The notes: a model not told the origin generated them from the letters alone. DNA of 64,000 nucleotides from Planctomycetota bacterium (GCA_026386955.1 JAPLMQ010000281.1:1-64000); one strand, 5' to 3'. Shown: positions 24,299 to 33,372, counted from the stretch's first letter. Translations and numbers: made by a program.

Positions 24299-26614
24299 TC
24301 ACCACTCGATCACAAAGTCGACGCAGGCCGTCGCCGCCTTCTCCGTCGCGTCATAGCGCACGTGGTAGAACGGCCTGTAGTTCGACGCGCTCGCGTACGA
24401 CCAGACCACCTCCGTCCGGGCCAGCTCCGCCTTCCACGCCATCCCCGGCGAACGGGGCGTCACCCGCAGCACGGGGCCGGGCTTCGCTGGCGCGGTGCCA
24501 TCCGCCGGCTCGGGCGGGACGCCGATCGTGGTCGTGGTCCCGTCGAGCACGCCGCCGTCGTCGAACTTGTAGTGGAACAGCCAGGAGAGGTCGCGCGGGC
24601 GGTCGAGCACGACATGGTCACGGCAGATGATCCGCCGCTCGCCGCCGACGAGGAACTGCCTCGTGTAGTGGGCCACGCCCGCGGAGGCGGGATAGGACCG
24701 CGTGAGATTGAGGCGGATGAGCCCCTCCCTGCCGGCCGCGTCGAGCCGGGCGGTCTCGATCTCCTCGCCGCGGTGGGGGAACGACGGGATCGACATCGGG
24801 TAGCCCACGTCGCCGACCTGTCCCTGGCCGTCGACCAAGAGGCAGGAGCGCAGGAAGGTCTTGAGCCGGTAGCCGCCCTCGGGCGTGGCGAGCAGCGGCT
24901 TGCCGTCGAGGTAGACCACGAAGTGGCCGGCGCCGATGGACATGTCCATCCGGTCGCAGGGCCCGGGCGACTTCCGCTGGGCGTGGTAGCCCAGCCAGGG
25001 GCCGCAGCGCACGGCGAGCACCACGCCGCTGGCGTCGTCGCGGTATTGCGCGAAGCCGGCATCCTCGTACCAGAGCAGGTGGCGATGACGCGAGGCCGAG
25101 CCTGCGCCCGCCTTCGCGCTGCGCGACGCATCGGCCACGTCGGCCTTCACCGTCGGGTCGTACGCGAAGAATCCCCAGAGCAGGCCGACATAAAAACCCA
25201 CCGCCTGCCCGCCATGGAAAAAGGAAAATTCCGGGGAGTCGATCAGCACGTCGTGCACGCGCTGGGCCAGGCCGTCGCGGTGCTTCGAGGCCAGCGTCGC
25301 CATCAACGCCTGCCCGCCCACGAGCGGGATGCGCCCCTCGGGGATCAGCATCGAGTGCGTCGGCTCGTGCATCACCTCGGCCACGTACGCGGGCACGTTG
25401 CGCAGCGAGGGCTCGTCGAACAGGTCCTCGCCCGTGCGGGCCAGCAGCGCGTCGCGAAGCCAGCAGGCGTTGTGGACGTACATGAAGATCGCGTAGTAGG
25501 AGCTGCCGGGCAGCACGCCGTCGGGCGGGGCCGCCTGGATCGACCGCCGCGCGCGGGGCAGGGCGTACTCGATCCACTTCTCCGCCCGGGGCGAGATGCC
25601 CCACAAATGCAGTGCGCCGGTCGCGAGGTCGAGCACCGCCTGCCTGCCGTGGTCCTGCAGCACCGACCCGCCCCAGTAGTCGCGCATGAGCAGCGTCTGG
25701 GCGATGAGCTGGTCGCCCTGGTACTCGATCTTCTTGAGCATCCGCTCGCGCTCGGCGGCGGTCATGTGCGGGGCGAGCAGGTGATAAGCCCAGGCCATGC
25801 AGCGGAAGACGTCGGCTCCGCCGATGTCGCCGTTGTGCCCGTAGACGTCCTCGCGCGGCCGGCCCCACGCGGGGATGTCGGTCCAATGCTTCGCGATCGC
25901 CAGCGCCTTCTCGATCGCCCCGGCCCGCCCGCCCAAATCATGGGCGGCGACCAGCGGCGCGATCTGCCAGGCGTGTGTCCCGTCGGCCTTGAGGGCCCAA
26001 TCCCAGACCAACTCCAGCGGCTTGCGATAGGCGGCGTGCGTCGTCGCCAATTTCGCCCGCTGGGCCGCCCAGAACTTCGCGTCGACCCACTGCGCCACCG
26101 GCAGCGTCTCAGGCCCGGCCGCCGCCGTCGCCGGCTCGAGCGTGTCCTCCGGGTCGGCCTCGAGGATCGCCGACTGCCACGAAACCTTGAACGGCCGGTA
26201 CGGCTCCAACGTCAGCTCATGCTCGCCCGCCTGCTCGATCCAGAGCGCCAGCCGGCCGCGGAACCGCTTGGCCTCGATGTCCTCGAGCATCACCCGCTGC
26301 ACGTACCACAGCCCGATCTTCTTGCCGTCGAGCTTCACCCAATACGACGGCACCAGGGGCGCCGCGGTGAAGAGGTGGAAGTCCCACGGCCCGGTCCGCA
26401 TGTTCGTGTTGCCGTATTGGTTGAGCGTCTGGTAGAGCTCCTCCCAATCGAATTCGCGGGCGTCGAGGAAGAGGTTGAGCTGGTAGAGCCCGCCCGCCTT
26501 GAGCGTGAAGCCCAACTTCGTCGCCCCCTCGGGCGTCTGCGTCGCCCGCATCGGCTCGACCGTGTCGAGGGCGAGGAGGAACTGCGGGGCTGGGGCGGCG
26601 GGGGAAACCGTCAT
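24299..26614 (-). CDS. Heparinase II/III-like protein with N-terminal beta domain
   Basis: About 771 residues. The first 170 form a beta-rich segment (LGFTLKAGGLYQLNLFLDAR, SYWVKLDGKKIGLWYVQRVM) that may bind carbohydrate. An alpha-toroid follows (residues about 190-500; YGHNGDIGGADVFRCMAWAY, GVLPGSSYYAIFMYVHNACW), then a beta-sandwich with DAGFAQYRDDASGVVLAVR and DRMDMSIGAGHFVVYLDGKP (the His-containing block). Similar to heparinase II/III-family and related uronate lyases, more loosely than the copy at 13253. The ATG at 26614 has a GAGAGAG purine run just upstream; longer starts at 26629 and 26650 approach or enter the palindrome at 26642. No signal peptide. Confidence 0.75.
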   Translation of the reverse strand: MTVSPAAPAPQFLLALDTVEPMRATQTPEGATKLGFTLKAGGLYQLNLFLDAREFDWEELYQTLNQYGNTNMRTGPWDFHLFTAAPLVPSYWVKLDGKKIGLWYVQRVMLEDIEAKRFRGRLALWIEQAGEHELTLEPYRPFKVSWQSAILEADPEDTLEPATAAAGPETLPVAQWVDAKFWAAQRAKLATTHAAYRKPLELVWDWALKADGTHAWQIAPLVAAHDLGGRAGAIEKALAIAKHWTDIPAWGRPREDVYGHNGDIGGADVFRCMAWAYHLLAPHMTAAERERMLKKIEYQGDQLIAQTLLMRDYWGGSVLQDHGRQAVLDLATGALHLWGISPRAEKWIEYALPRARRSIQAAPPDGVLPGSSYYAIFMYVHNACWLRDALLARTGEDLFDEPSLRNVPAYVAEVMHEPTHSMLIPEGRIPLVGGQALMATLASKHRDGLAQRVHDVLIDSPEFSFFHGGQAVGFYVGLLWGFFAYDPTVKADVADASRSAKAGAGSASRHRHLLWYEDAGFAQYRDDASGVVLAVRCGPWLGYHAQRKSPGPCDRMDMSIGAGHFVVYLDGKPLLATPEGGYRLKTFLRSCLLVDGQGQVGDVGYPMSIPSFPHRGEEIETARLDAAGREGLIRLNLTRSYPASAGVAHYTRQFLVGGERRIICRDHVVLDRPRDLSWLFHYKFDDGGVLDGTTTTIGVPPEPADGTAPAKPGPVLRVTPRSPGMAWKAELARTEVVWSYASASNYRPFYHVRYDATEKAATACVDFVIEW

Positions 26615-26641
26615 GGGCTCTCTCTTCATTCGTAGGACAAA

Positions 26642-26663
26642 CCCAGGCACCGCAGTGCCTGGG
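26642..26663. repeat. Dispersed 22-bp palindrome, copy 2
   Basis: Exact reverse complement of the palindrome at 5955-5976 (CCCAGGCAC-CGCA-GTGCCTGGG). Lies in the 86-bp gap upstream of the heparinase-like gene, so it would be transcribed in the same sense relative to its downstream gene as copy 1 relative to the AmpG-like gene. Confidence 0.85.
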
Positions 26664-26700
26664 CTTTGGTGTCATCGTTCGCTTCGGATGATGATCCGCC

Positions 26701-29151
26701 TCACCGCACGATCATCCAATGCAGCTTCGCGTCCGCGGGCGGGGCGGCCTCAAACTTCACGGTGAAGCCCTCCGCCGTCTGCGTGACGATCGTCCGCACC
26801 GTCGGCCAGGTCAGTTCGACGAAGACCGCATACTCCGCGTCGAGCTCGGGCTTGGCGAACTTCACCGCCAGTTCCTTGCTCCCCGCCTTCACGGCGACGT
26901 TGATCCCGCGCAGGTTGCTCGCCGGCTTCTCGCCGCCCGAGAGGCCGCCCGCCTTGGTGATGCCGCCCGGGACCGCCACCGCCGGCGCGTCGAGGGTCAT
27001 CACGCCGCTGTCGGGCGAGACGGTCAGCGAGGTGATCTTCGCGGGCAGCAGCTTGGGCTTCTCGGGCTTCACGGGCTTGCCGTCGGCGTCGACGGCCGGC
27101 GCGGTCGCCGCGTTGGGGTCGACGGGCGGAATCATCCCGTATTGCCAGACCACCGGCTGGGCCCGGCCGTGCGGCTGCTTGAACTGCAGGGCCGCGTTGG
27201 CGACGTCGGCGTCGAAGACGATCGCGTTCTGCGACGTGCCCTGGAAGTCGAGGATGCGGTCGAAGGTCGTCGTGTGGTTCCACCACGTCTTCGCGTCGAC
27301 CGCGATGTCGCCGCTCCCGCCGCGGGCCCGCATGACGGTGTGCCGCTGCACGTCGCCGAAGTTCGCCAGGTCGAGGTAGCAGGCGGGGAACATCGAGGGC
27401 ACCTTGTCCCACGTCCACGAGCGCATGATCTGCGGATGGAACGGGTCGGAGCCGATGGCCTGTTCGACGGGGTCGCCCTTGGCGAAGTCGACGTCGGTGC
27501 CGGTGAAGGGGGTGGGCGCGAGCTTGAGCATGTTCCCCTTGCCCACGTTGGGCAGCGCGTCCGAGACGTCATAGGCGTTGGCGCCCGGGGCGATGATGTA
27601 CTTCAGCGCCACCTCGTGCCCCTCGTGGCTGTAGTTGTCCGGGTTGTAGAGCGTGGGCGAGCCGGCCGACTTCGCCCCCCACCAGTGGCGGATGATGCGG
27701 ATGTCCTTCGTCCCGTCGGCGTTCACCACGACGCTGTCGATCAGGTACCACCGGCGGACCTTGCTGTTCTTGGGGAACTCGTCGTCCTGGTTCACCGCGA
27801 AGTATCGCCCCACGCAGTCAGCGGTGACGGGCGCCTCCTTCGAGAGGCGGATGAGCCCGCCCACGCGCAGGCTCGTGTTGCCGAGCTTGTTGGGCACGAC
27901 CCTGGTGGGATAGGACTTGCCCTGGAAGACGGCATTTTCGGGGCTTTCCTTGGAGTCGTCGGTGTAGCTCGCGGGGGCGACGATCCAGGCGTTGCCCGCG
28001 GTGATCGACTTCGAGGGGTTGATGTTGATGATCGGCCGCCCCGAGCCGAGCGTGTCGGCCTTGCCCCCGGCGGTGAACCGCAGCTCGCCCGTCTGCGGGT
28101 CCCAGGACTCCACCTTCCCGCCGAAGGCGTCCACGTGCCCTTCGACGAAGCCCGCGAAGATCACGCCGTTCTCGTCCCCCGCGGTGGAGTGGACGTCGCC
28201 GGTGTACTTGAAGCGGGCGTCGATGAGGTAGTTGTCGCCCTGCGAGTAGTTGTGCCGCCAGAGGCAGAGGTCGAAGGTCTGGTTCTCGTTGTGCGAGAAG
28301 GTCTCCATCTTGACGACGTTGACGTGGTTCTTGTTGGAGAGGATGGTCCCCTTCTTGATGGGCCCCGTCGTGTCGGCCACGATGTACCAGCAGTGGTCCG
28401 CCTTGTCGTAGCCCAGCGACTTCACGCACAGCCGCTGGATGCTGCTCCAGGCGTTGGCGGTGATGAACATGCCGGGGAACAGGCCGCGGATGGTGGCGAC
28501 CTGCAGCTTGGTGTCGGGCCCGCCCTCGGTGTCGTTCTGGATCCAGTCGTGGTAGCTGGTGGACCCGAAGGCGACGACGTTCTGGAGGTCGAGCATCGGG
28601 TTGTAGTTCCAGTGGGGCAGGCTGTCGCCGTCGCGCAGGTCGAGCACCCGGCGGACGGTCATGCCGGTGATGCCCGAGGGGTAGACGGTCGGGTGGTTGC
28701 CGCGGAGGTCGACGACGGTCATGCCCACGCCCTCGCGCCAGCCCTTGGTGGGCGCGGGGGGCAACGGCGTGCGCAGCTCGCGCTGCCCGGTGTTCTTGGG
28801 CTTCCAGTTCCAGTCGGTCTCGATGGGGATCATCAGCACGCCCCCGCCCGCGGCGATGATGTGCTTCTCCGCGGCGTCGAACGCCGCCTGGGCCGCTTTC
28901 CCATCGCCCACGCTCCCGAATTGGTCGAGCGAGTAGGTCCCGCCCGCGCCGACGGGGGCGATCAACCCCTGCCACGCCTTCAGCTCCTTCATGGTGGGCA
29001 TGGAGTAGGACCCGTCCGCGGCGGCGGGCTTGAGGGCGGGCTGCGACGCGGGGGCGTCGGCAGGCTTGGCCGGCGCGGGGTCGGCGGCGAAGAGAGGCGC
29101 GGAGACGAGCGTCAGAAGAACGGCGGCGAGGGCGAGGCTGTGGCGTTTCAT
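26701..29151 (-). CDS. Secreted pectate-lyase-superfamily (beta-helix) protein
   Basis: About 816 residues starting at the ATG at 29151 with a clear signal peptide: MKRHSLALAAVLLTLVSAP followed by an Ala-rich cleavage region (FAADPAP). After a Pro/Ala linker, the GTYSLDQFGSVGDGKAAQAA block and AAGGGVLMIP match the start of pectate-lyase-superfamily (PF12708-type) right-handed beta-helix proteins, which include lyases and GH28-like hydrolases. Later blocks such as NNVAFG-like repeats (QNVVAFGSTSYHDWIQNDTE) fit helix turns; the last 150 residues look like a beta-sandwich. The only protein of the island with an obvious export signal, so a candidate for the first attack on the polymer. The frame is open upstream to 29364 but there crosses element F. 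Confidence 0.7.
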   Translation of the reverse strand: MKRHSLALAAVLLTLVSAPLFAADPAPAKPADAPASQPALKPAAADGSYSMPTMKELKAWQGLIAPVGAGGTYSLDQFGSVGDGKAAQAAFDAAEKHIIAAGGGVLMIPIETDWNWKPKNTGQRELRTPLPPAPTKGWREGVGMTVVDLRGNHPTVYPSGITGMTVRRVLDLRDGDSLPHWNYNPMLDLQNVVAFGSTSYHDWIQNDTEGGPDTKLQVATIRGLFPGMFITANAWSSIQRLCVKSLGYDKADHCWYIVADTTGPIKKGTILSNKNHVNVVKMETFSHNENQTFDLCLWRHNYSQGDNYLIDARFKYTGDVHSTAGDENGVIFAGFVEGHVDAFGGKVESWDPQTGELRFTAGGKADTLGSGRPIININPSKSITAGNAWIVAPASYTDDSKESPENAVFQGKSYPTRVVPNKLGNTSLRVGGLIRLSKEAPVTADCVGRYFAVNQDDEFPKNSKVRRWYLIDSVVVNADGTKDIRIIRHWWGAKSAGSPTLYNPDNYSHEGHEVALKYIIAPGANAYDVSDALPNVGKGNMLKLAPTPFTGTDVDFAKGDPVEQAIGSDPFHPQIMRSWTWDKVPSMFPACYLDLANFGDVQRHTVMRARGGSGDIAVDAKTWWNHTTTFDRILDFQGTSQNAIVFDADVANAALQFKQPHGRAQPVVWQYGMIPPVDPNAATAPAVDADGKPVKPEKPKLLPAKITSLTVSPDSGVMTLDAPAVAVPGGITKAGGLSGGEKPASNLRGINVAVKAGSKELAVKFAKPELDAEYAVFVELTWPTVRTIVTQTAEGFTVKFEAAPPADAKLHWMIVR

Positions 29152-29238
29152 GGACCAGTTTCCGATGGCGTTTGTGGGTGGACAGCGCAACGGGGATTGA
29201 GTCAACGAGTCGACATAGGGCGGGCGATCGACGAGGCT

Positions 29239-29429
29239 CTGCCCCTCTCCCTTCGGGAGAGGGTGGCACGGCTGTACTCGGCCGTGACGGGTGAGGGCGT
29301 GAGTCAACAGAACCCCCTTGAAAAACGCTTGCGTCTGCCGTGCTGGCGGGGCGTTGCCGGTCACTCACGCCCTCACCCGTCCGGAGTACCGGCCACCCTC
29401 TCCCGCCCCCGGAAAGGGAGAGGGGCAGA
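29239..29429. repeat. Paired-arm element F (191 bp, CCCTCTCCC type)
   Basis: The two arms are inverted relative to each other. Each has, from outside in, a CTGCCCCTCTCCC hairpin, GGTGGC, a hairpin with GTACTC in its loop (CACGGC-TGTACTCG-GCCGTG on the left), GACGGGTGAGGGCGTGAGT, then an interior of about 50 bp. Occupies most of the gap between the melibiase-like and pectate-lyase-fold genes. Arm G at 21307 is a single copy of the same arm. Confidence 0.85.
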
Positions 29430-29443
29430 CAAAAGCCGCCGGC

Positions 29444-31651
29444 TCACTTTGAAATCCGGTAAACCTTCCACGCCTCGACGCCAAGCCCCGCGGGCCCCGG
29501 CGTCACCGGCACATCGCTCTCCGCCTCGACGCGCGAGACCTTCGTCCCCGCGGGCAGCGGCAGCTCGAACCCGGCATAGGCGAAGAGCAGCCGCCCCGCG
29601 TCGGTGTGCCACACCACGCCGCGACCCTCCTCCAGCAGCTCGCGCCTCCCGCGGATCGGGCTGATGCGGGCGTGCAGCCGGTTCTGCTCGCGCAGCCAGC
29701 CGGTCCACTTCTCGATTCCCCCCTCGTACTGCGTGAAGGCGAAACGCCCGCCCGAGGCCATCGCGCGGAACGAGAACTGCTCGGGGTGGTTCTGCTCGGG
29801 CCAGATCTTCGAGCCGATGCCCATGTTGAGCCCGTAGATCATGTCCTCATGCCCGAGCCACCAATCCAAGGCGTATTGGTAGCCCTTGCCGTACATCTTG
29901 AAGTCGGGCGGGAGGAGGTTCATGCCGAAGTGGCCGACGCCGAAGGGGCCGATGCCCTCGACGGTGAAGGTCTTCACGCCGATCTTCTGCAGGCGGACGA
30001 CGAGCTTCTCATAGGCCTCCTGCTGCCCCCTGCGGAGCGGGTCGTTGAAGTTCATCGGGAGGAAGGTCATGTTCCCGTAGGAGTCGTGGAAGATGCCGTC
30101 GATGCCGGTCTTTTCTCGCAATTCCTGGAAGCGCGAGACGACCCAGTCGAGGCAGCCCGGGGCGTTGAGGTTCATGGTGATGATCGACTGCCGCCCGAAC
30201 CCGCCGCCGTTGGCGTGGCCGTCGCGCCCGAGCATCATCCAGCTCGGGTTCTCCTTGTAGACGTCGGCCCGCCGGCTCATGTGCGTCGCCCACCAGACCT
30301 GCACCTGCATGCCGTGGGCGTGGCAGGCCTTGGTGAAGTAGGCCAGCGCCTCGGGCCCGCCCCAGAGCGGGTCGATCTTGAGCTCGCGCATGTTGCAGAT
30401 GCTCCCGACGGTCAGCCCGCCGTGGAGGTGCGTGTCCTGCTTGGTCTTGAAGCGGTCGAGCGTGTAGTCGCTGACCCACATCGAGTGGGTGCAGATCTCC
30501 TTGACGCCCATGTCGGCCCAGACGGGCACGAGGTTGTCGGCCAGGTCGTACAGGAACCGCTCGCGCGGCATCTGGCGTCCCTGGATCGTCGCGGTGTCCT
30601 CGCCGATCTGCGGGATCCAGATCCGCGGCTGGACCGGCGAGCGCTCGATCCCGAACCGGGCCCGGGCGGCGTCCTGCACCGCTTCGTAGACCGACCACCA
30701 GAGGTTCTTGGTCGGCTCGGGCGAGACGCGCCCCGCCGCGCAGCCGCCGCAGCGCTCGCCCGCGAGGGCGAAGAGCATCAGCTTGGGGCGCGTCTCGAAC
30801 GTCGCGCCCAGCGGCCGGCGATGCTCGTCCAGCACGTGCAGGCAGTTCTCGCCCACGTTCTTCTGCACCAGCGTGAGGATCTCCTCCGTCGGCTCGAACA
30901 CGCCCAGCAGCGTCCCGCGCTCGTGGGCGAGGAAGTCGAACGGCTGGATCGTCCCGATGCGCGGCAGGCGCTGGAAGCTCACGCGGGCGTTGGGGTCCAT
31001 CGCCCCGCGCATCTCCGCGCCGTAGTAGTTGCAGGCCGTGGTGAAATAGTGGTCGAGCGTCAGGTCGGCCACGGGCGGGTTGCACTGCCCCTGCAGGATC
31101 AGCCGATTTCCCGCGGCCGCCCCGCCCACTTCCCACGTCGCATGGTCGAAGAGGCGGTAGAGCTCGCGCGACGAGCCCGGGGCCGCGGCGAAGCGGTACT
31201 GGTACGAGAAGCCCGCGAAGGTGACCCCGCCGAAGGTGCGCAGGCAGGGGCGGAACTCCCACTCGAGGCGGTCGACGATCGGGTCGTCGCCCATGCGCAG
31301 GTCGAAGAGGTCGCAGAGGTATTCGTCGTGCTCCTCGTGGATGGCGACGGGCGCGCCGACGGCGTCGAGGACCAGGGCGACGCCGCCGTCGTCGAGCGTG
31401 CGGGTCTCGCGCAGGACCAGCCGGGTGTACTGCACGCCCTTGGCGGTGAAGAAGACCGGCCGCCAGAGGCTGCGCGGGTTGCGGAGCGGGACGCCCGAGG
31501 CGGCGACGTCGCGCACGCCGCGGACGAGATCGCCTTCGAGGGCGACGGTGATCGAGACGCCGCGCGGGAGCGACAGCCGCAGCGAGGCGGCGTCGCGCGT
31601 CACGGCAGGGGCGGAGGCGTGGACGGGTGCGGGCGTGGTGGAGGCGGGCAT
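29444..31651 (-). CDS. Glycoside hydrolase-like protein, melibiase/GH36-like
   Basis: 735 residues. A beta-rich N-terminal half (residues 1-330; LRLSLPRGVSITVALEGD and GGVTFAGFSYQYRF) precedes a TIM-barrel-like half with RIWIPQIGEDTATI, GMQVQVWWATHMSRRADVY, ENPSWMMLGRDG and TGIDGIFHDSYGNMTF, then a small beta domain with WKVYRISK at the end. The order (beta-sandwich, barrel, beta cap) and the 'GIDGIFHDS' strand with its acidic residue resemble alpha-galactosidase/GH36-GH31-type enzymes. The catalytic acid pair is not certain. No signal peptide. First of the minus-strand series downstream of the regulator. It could instead be a distant family I do not recognise. Confidence 0.55.
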   Translation of the reverse strand: MPASTTPAPVHASAPAVTRDAASLRLSLPRGVSITVALEGDLVRGVRDVAASGVPLRNPRSLWRPVFFTAKGVQYTRLVLRETRTLDDGGVALVLDAVGAPVAIHEEHDEYLCDLFDLRMGDDPIVDRLEWEFRPCLRTFGGVTFAGFSYQYRFAAAPGSSRELYRLFDHATWEVGGAAAGNRLILQGQCNPPVADLTLDHYFTTACNYYGAEMRGAMDPNARVSFQRLPRIGTIQPFDFLAHERGTLLGVFEPTEEILTLVQKNVGENCLHVLDEHRRPLGATFETRPKLMLFALAGERCGGCAAGRVSPEPTKNLWWSVYEAVQDAARARFGIERSPVQPRIWIPQIGEDTATIQGRQMPRERFLYDLADNLVPVWADMGVKEICTHSMWVSDYTLDRFKTKQDTHLHGGLTVGSICNMRELKIDPLWGGPEALAYFTKACHAHGMQVQVWWATHMSRRADVYKENPSWMMLGRDGHANGGGFGRQSIITMNLNAPGCLDWVVSRFQELREKTGIDGIFHDSYGNMTFLPMNFNDPLRRGQQEAYEKLVVRLQKIGVKTFTVEGIGPFGVGHFGMNLLPPDFKMYGKGYQYALDWWLGHEDMIYGLNMGIGSKIWPEQNHPEQFSFRAMASGGRFAFTQYEGGIEKWTGWLREQNRLHARISPIRGRRELLEEGRGVVWHTDAGRLLFAYAGFELPLPAGTKVSRVEAESDVPVTPGPAGLGVEAWKVYRISK

Positions 31652-31740
31652 GCGTTGTCTCTCGGGGAGGCGAAGCGGGTGGCGGGGTCAGAGGAGGGTT
31701 TGGCGGCGAGTCGCGGGCAAGCGCGAACGTTGTCGTTTTC

Positions 31741-31931
31741 TGGGTGCCACATGCCACCGTACTCGTGGCATGTGTCTTTGGTCGACCGGCAAGTTCCGGT
31801 GGAAACTGGTCTGAAACCCTGAAAAACGCGGGCGAATCGGGTCCGATCAACATCTCCGGCGGACGTGTCGCGAGCCGGGACGATTTAGGTTGACCGGCAC
31901 ATGCCGCGGGTACGACGGCATGTGGCACCCA
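31741..31931. repeat. Paired-hairpin element D (191 bp)
   Basis: The outer 34 bp at each end are inverted copies (30 of 34 identical). Each begins TGGGTGCCACATGCC and has loop CGTACTC (left) or CGTACCC (right). Two of the four differences form a pair (A-T to G-C) within the stem and a third gives a G-U pair, so each arm still folds by itself. AGGTTGACCGGCACA precedes the right arm, as in elements A and B. Lies between the regulator and melibiase-like genes. Confidence 0.9.
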
Positions 31932-32047
31932 GACTTCGGCTTCAGGTTGTCTCCACAGGTGTCTGCGATGGCATTGGGTGGACTGCTTGGGGACGACACA
32001 AGCGCCAGCCCCGTTGGCGTTTCGTGGTCCGGCCTCGCGTCATGGCC

Positions 32048-33181
32048 TCACGGCGCCGCGGCGACGATCTCCCCGCCGCACGATTCGCGGATCACCAGTT
32101 TCCCCGGCACGCGGAGCCGCACCTCCTCGCCGGTCAACCCCTGCTTGATCAGCCCGATCAATTCCTGGGCGGCCCTCGCGCCCATCACCTCGACCGGGGC
32201 GCGGCAGACCGTCAGCGGCACCTCCAGCACGGTCGCCTCGGGCAGGTCGTCGAACCCCGCGAGGGCGACGTCCTCCGGCACGCGCTTCCCCGCGGCCTTC
32301 AAGGCGCGGAAGATGCCGATCGAGTAGTAGGAGTTGCAGGCGAGCATGGCCGTGGGCAGCTTCTGCCCCGACCGCAGGTAGTCGCGCATCGCGGCGAGCC
32401 CGAGTTCCATGTCGCTTTCGTTCCCGCGCGGGCGGTCGACCTTGATGACGCACTCGGGGCGGAGCCGGTGCTCCGTCATCGCGTCGACGAAGCCTTGGTA
32501 GCGCTCCTTGACGCTCGAGACGTGCACCGCGTGGTCCATGTACCCGATGCTCTCGTGCCCGAGCGAGATGAAGTGCTCGGTGAGCGTCCGCATGCCGTCC
32601 TGGTCGTCGGTGACGACGTAGCCGATGGGCAGTTGGTCGAGGTAGCGGTCGACGAAGAGGATGGGGATGCCCGCCTCGCGGATCATCATGTATTGGAAGC
32701 AGTTGGGGTTGGCCGGCCCGGGCGTGTCGACGGTGAAGAGCAGCGCCCCCGCCGCCTTGCGGGCGACGAGCTGCTCGATGCAGGCCCGCTCCTCGTCGAG
32801 GTTGTCGTGCGTGACCACCAGGTTCAGCTCGAAGCCCGTGCCGCGCAGGACCGAGGCGACGCCGCGGATGAGCTGCGACATGAAGCTGTCGGCTGGGCCT
32901 GCGTTGGAGAGGATCAGGCTGATGACCCCGTCGGTCCGCCCCCCCACCGGCTTGGGGGTAGCCTCGCGGACGAACGTCCCCACCCCCGGGCGCTTGACCA
33001 GCAGCCCCGCCTGGACCAGCGACGCCAAGGCTTGGCGCACGGTGATCCTGCTGACGGAAAACTGCTCGCAAAGGGCCTGTTCGGAGGGGATGACCTGTCC
33101 GGGCAGGTAAGCCCCGGACTCGATCAGCCGTGTAAGCGATTGGCTGATCTGCTGATAACGGGGGGTAGAGCCTTGAACCAT
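32048..33181 (-). CDS. GntR-LacI chimeric transcriptional regulator (AraR-like)
   Basis: About 377 residues. Residues about 7-72 are a GntR-type winged helix (GAYLPGQVIPSEQALCEQF, SRITVRQALASLVQAGLL, GVGTFV), followed by a LacI/periplasmic-binding-type sugar sensor (residues about 85-375; VISLILSNAGPADSFMSQLI, LFVDRYLDQLPIGYVVTDD, DVALAGFDDLPEATVLEVPL). AraR of Bacillus has the same architecture and derepresses on binding arabinose. I chose the ATG at 33181 (MVQGSTPRYQQ); one at 33220 would add a basic stretch. Its position at the head of the minus-strand sugar genes suggests it controls them. A sigma70-like promoter is seen upstream. Confidence 0.88.
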   Translation of the reverse strand: MVQGSTPRYQQISQSLTRLIESGAYLPGQVIPSEQALCEQFSVSRITVRQALASLVQAGLLVKRPGVGTFVREATPKPVGGRTDGVISLILSNAGPADSFMSQLIRGVASVLRGTGFELNLVVTHDNLDEERACIEQLVARKAAGALLFTVDTPGPANPNCFQYMMIREAGIPILFVDRYLDQLPIGYVVTDDQDGMRTLTEHFISLGHESIGYMDHAVHVSSVKERYQGFVDAMTEHRLRPECVIKVDRPRGNESDMELGLAAMRDYLRSGQKLPTAMLACNSYYSIGIFRALKAAGKRVPEDVALAGFDDLPEATVLEVPLTVCRAPVEVMGARAAQELIGLIKQGLTGEEVRLRVPGKLVIRESCGGEIVAAAP

Positions 33182-33249
33182 GTTCGATCGCACCCCACGG
33201 CGTGGGAAACGGACGCACACCAGTCCGCCGCGAACACCGAGTATAACGG

Positions 33250-33278
33250 GTTATTACATCAGATCGGGCACCTGTCAA
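33250..33278 (-). promoter_or_regulatory. Sigma70-like promoter of the regulator gene
   Basis: On the minus strand, a perfect TTGACA (-35, 33273-33278), a 17-bp spacer, and AATAAC (-10, 33250-33255, four of six). Transcription would start near 33243, about 60 bases before the regulator ATG at 33181. Better than any other pair in this region. Confidence 0.6.
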
Positions 33279-33372
33279 CCCGGCGGGGCAAAGATTCTGC
33301 GTCGTCCATGAGAAACTCAAAAAATAGGCAACCTGAACTGGACAACCCCCAGTTTATCGAAGATGGTACACG

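Noticed and set aside
4536-33181. Standard SusC/SusD-type polysaccharide utilisation locus
   Set aside because: No TonB-dependent receptor or SusD-like gene is present, and most enzymes lack signal peptides.
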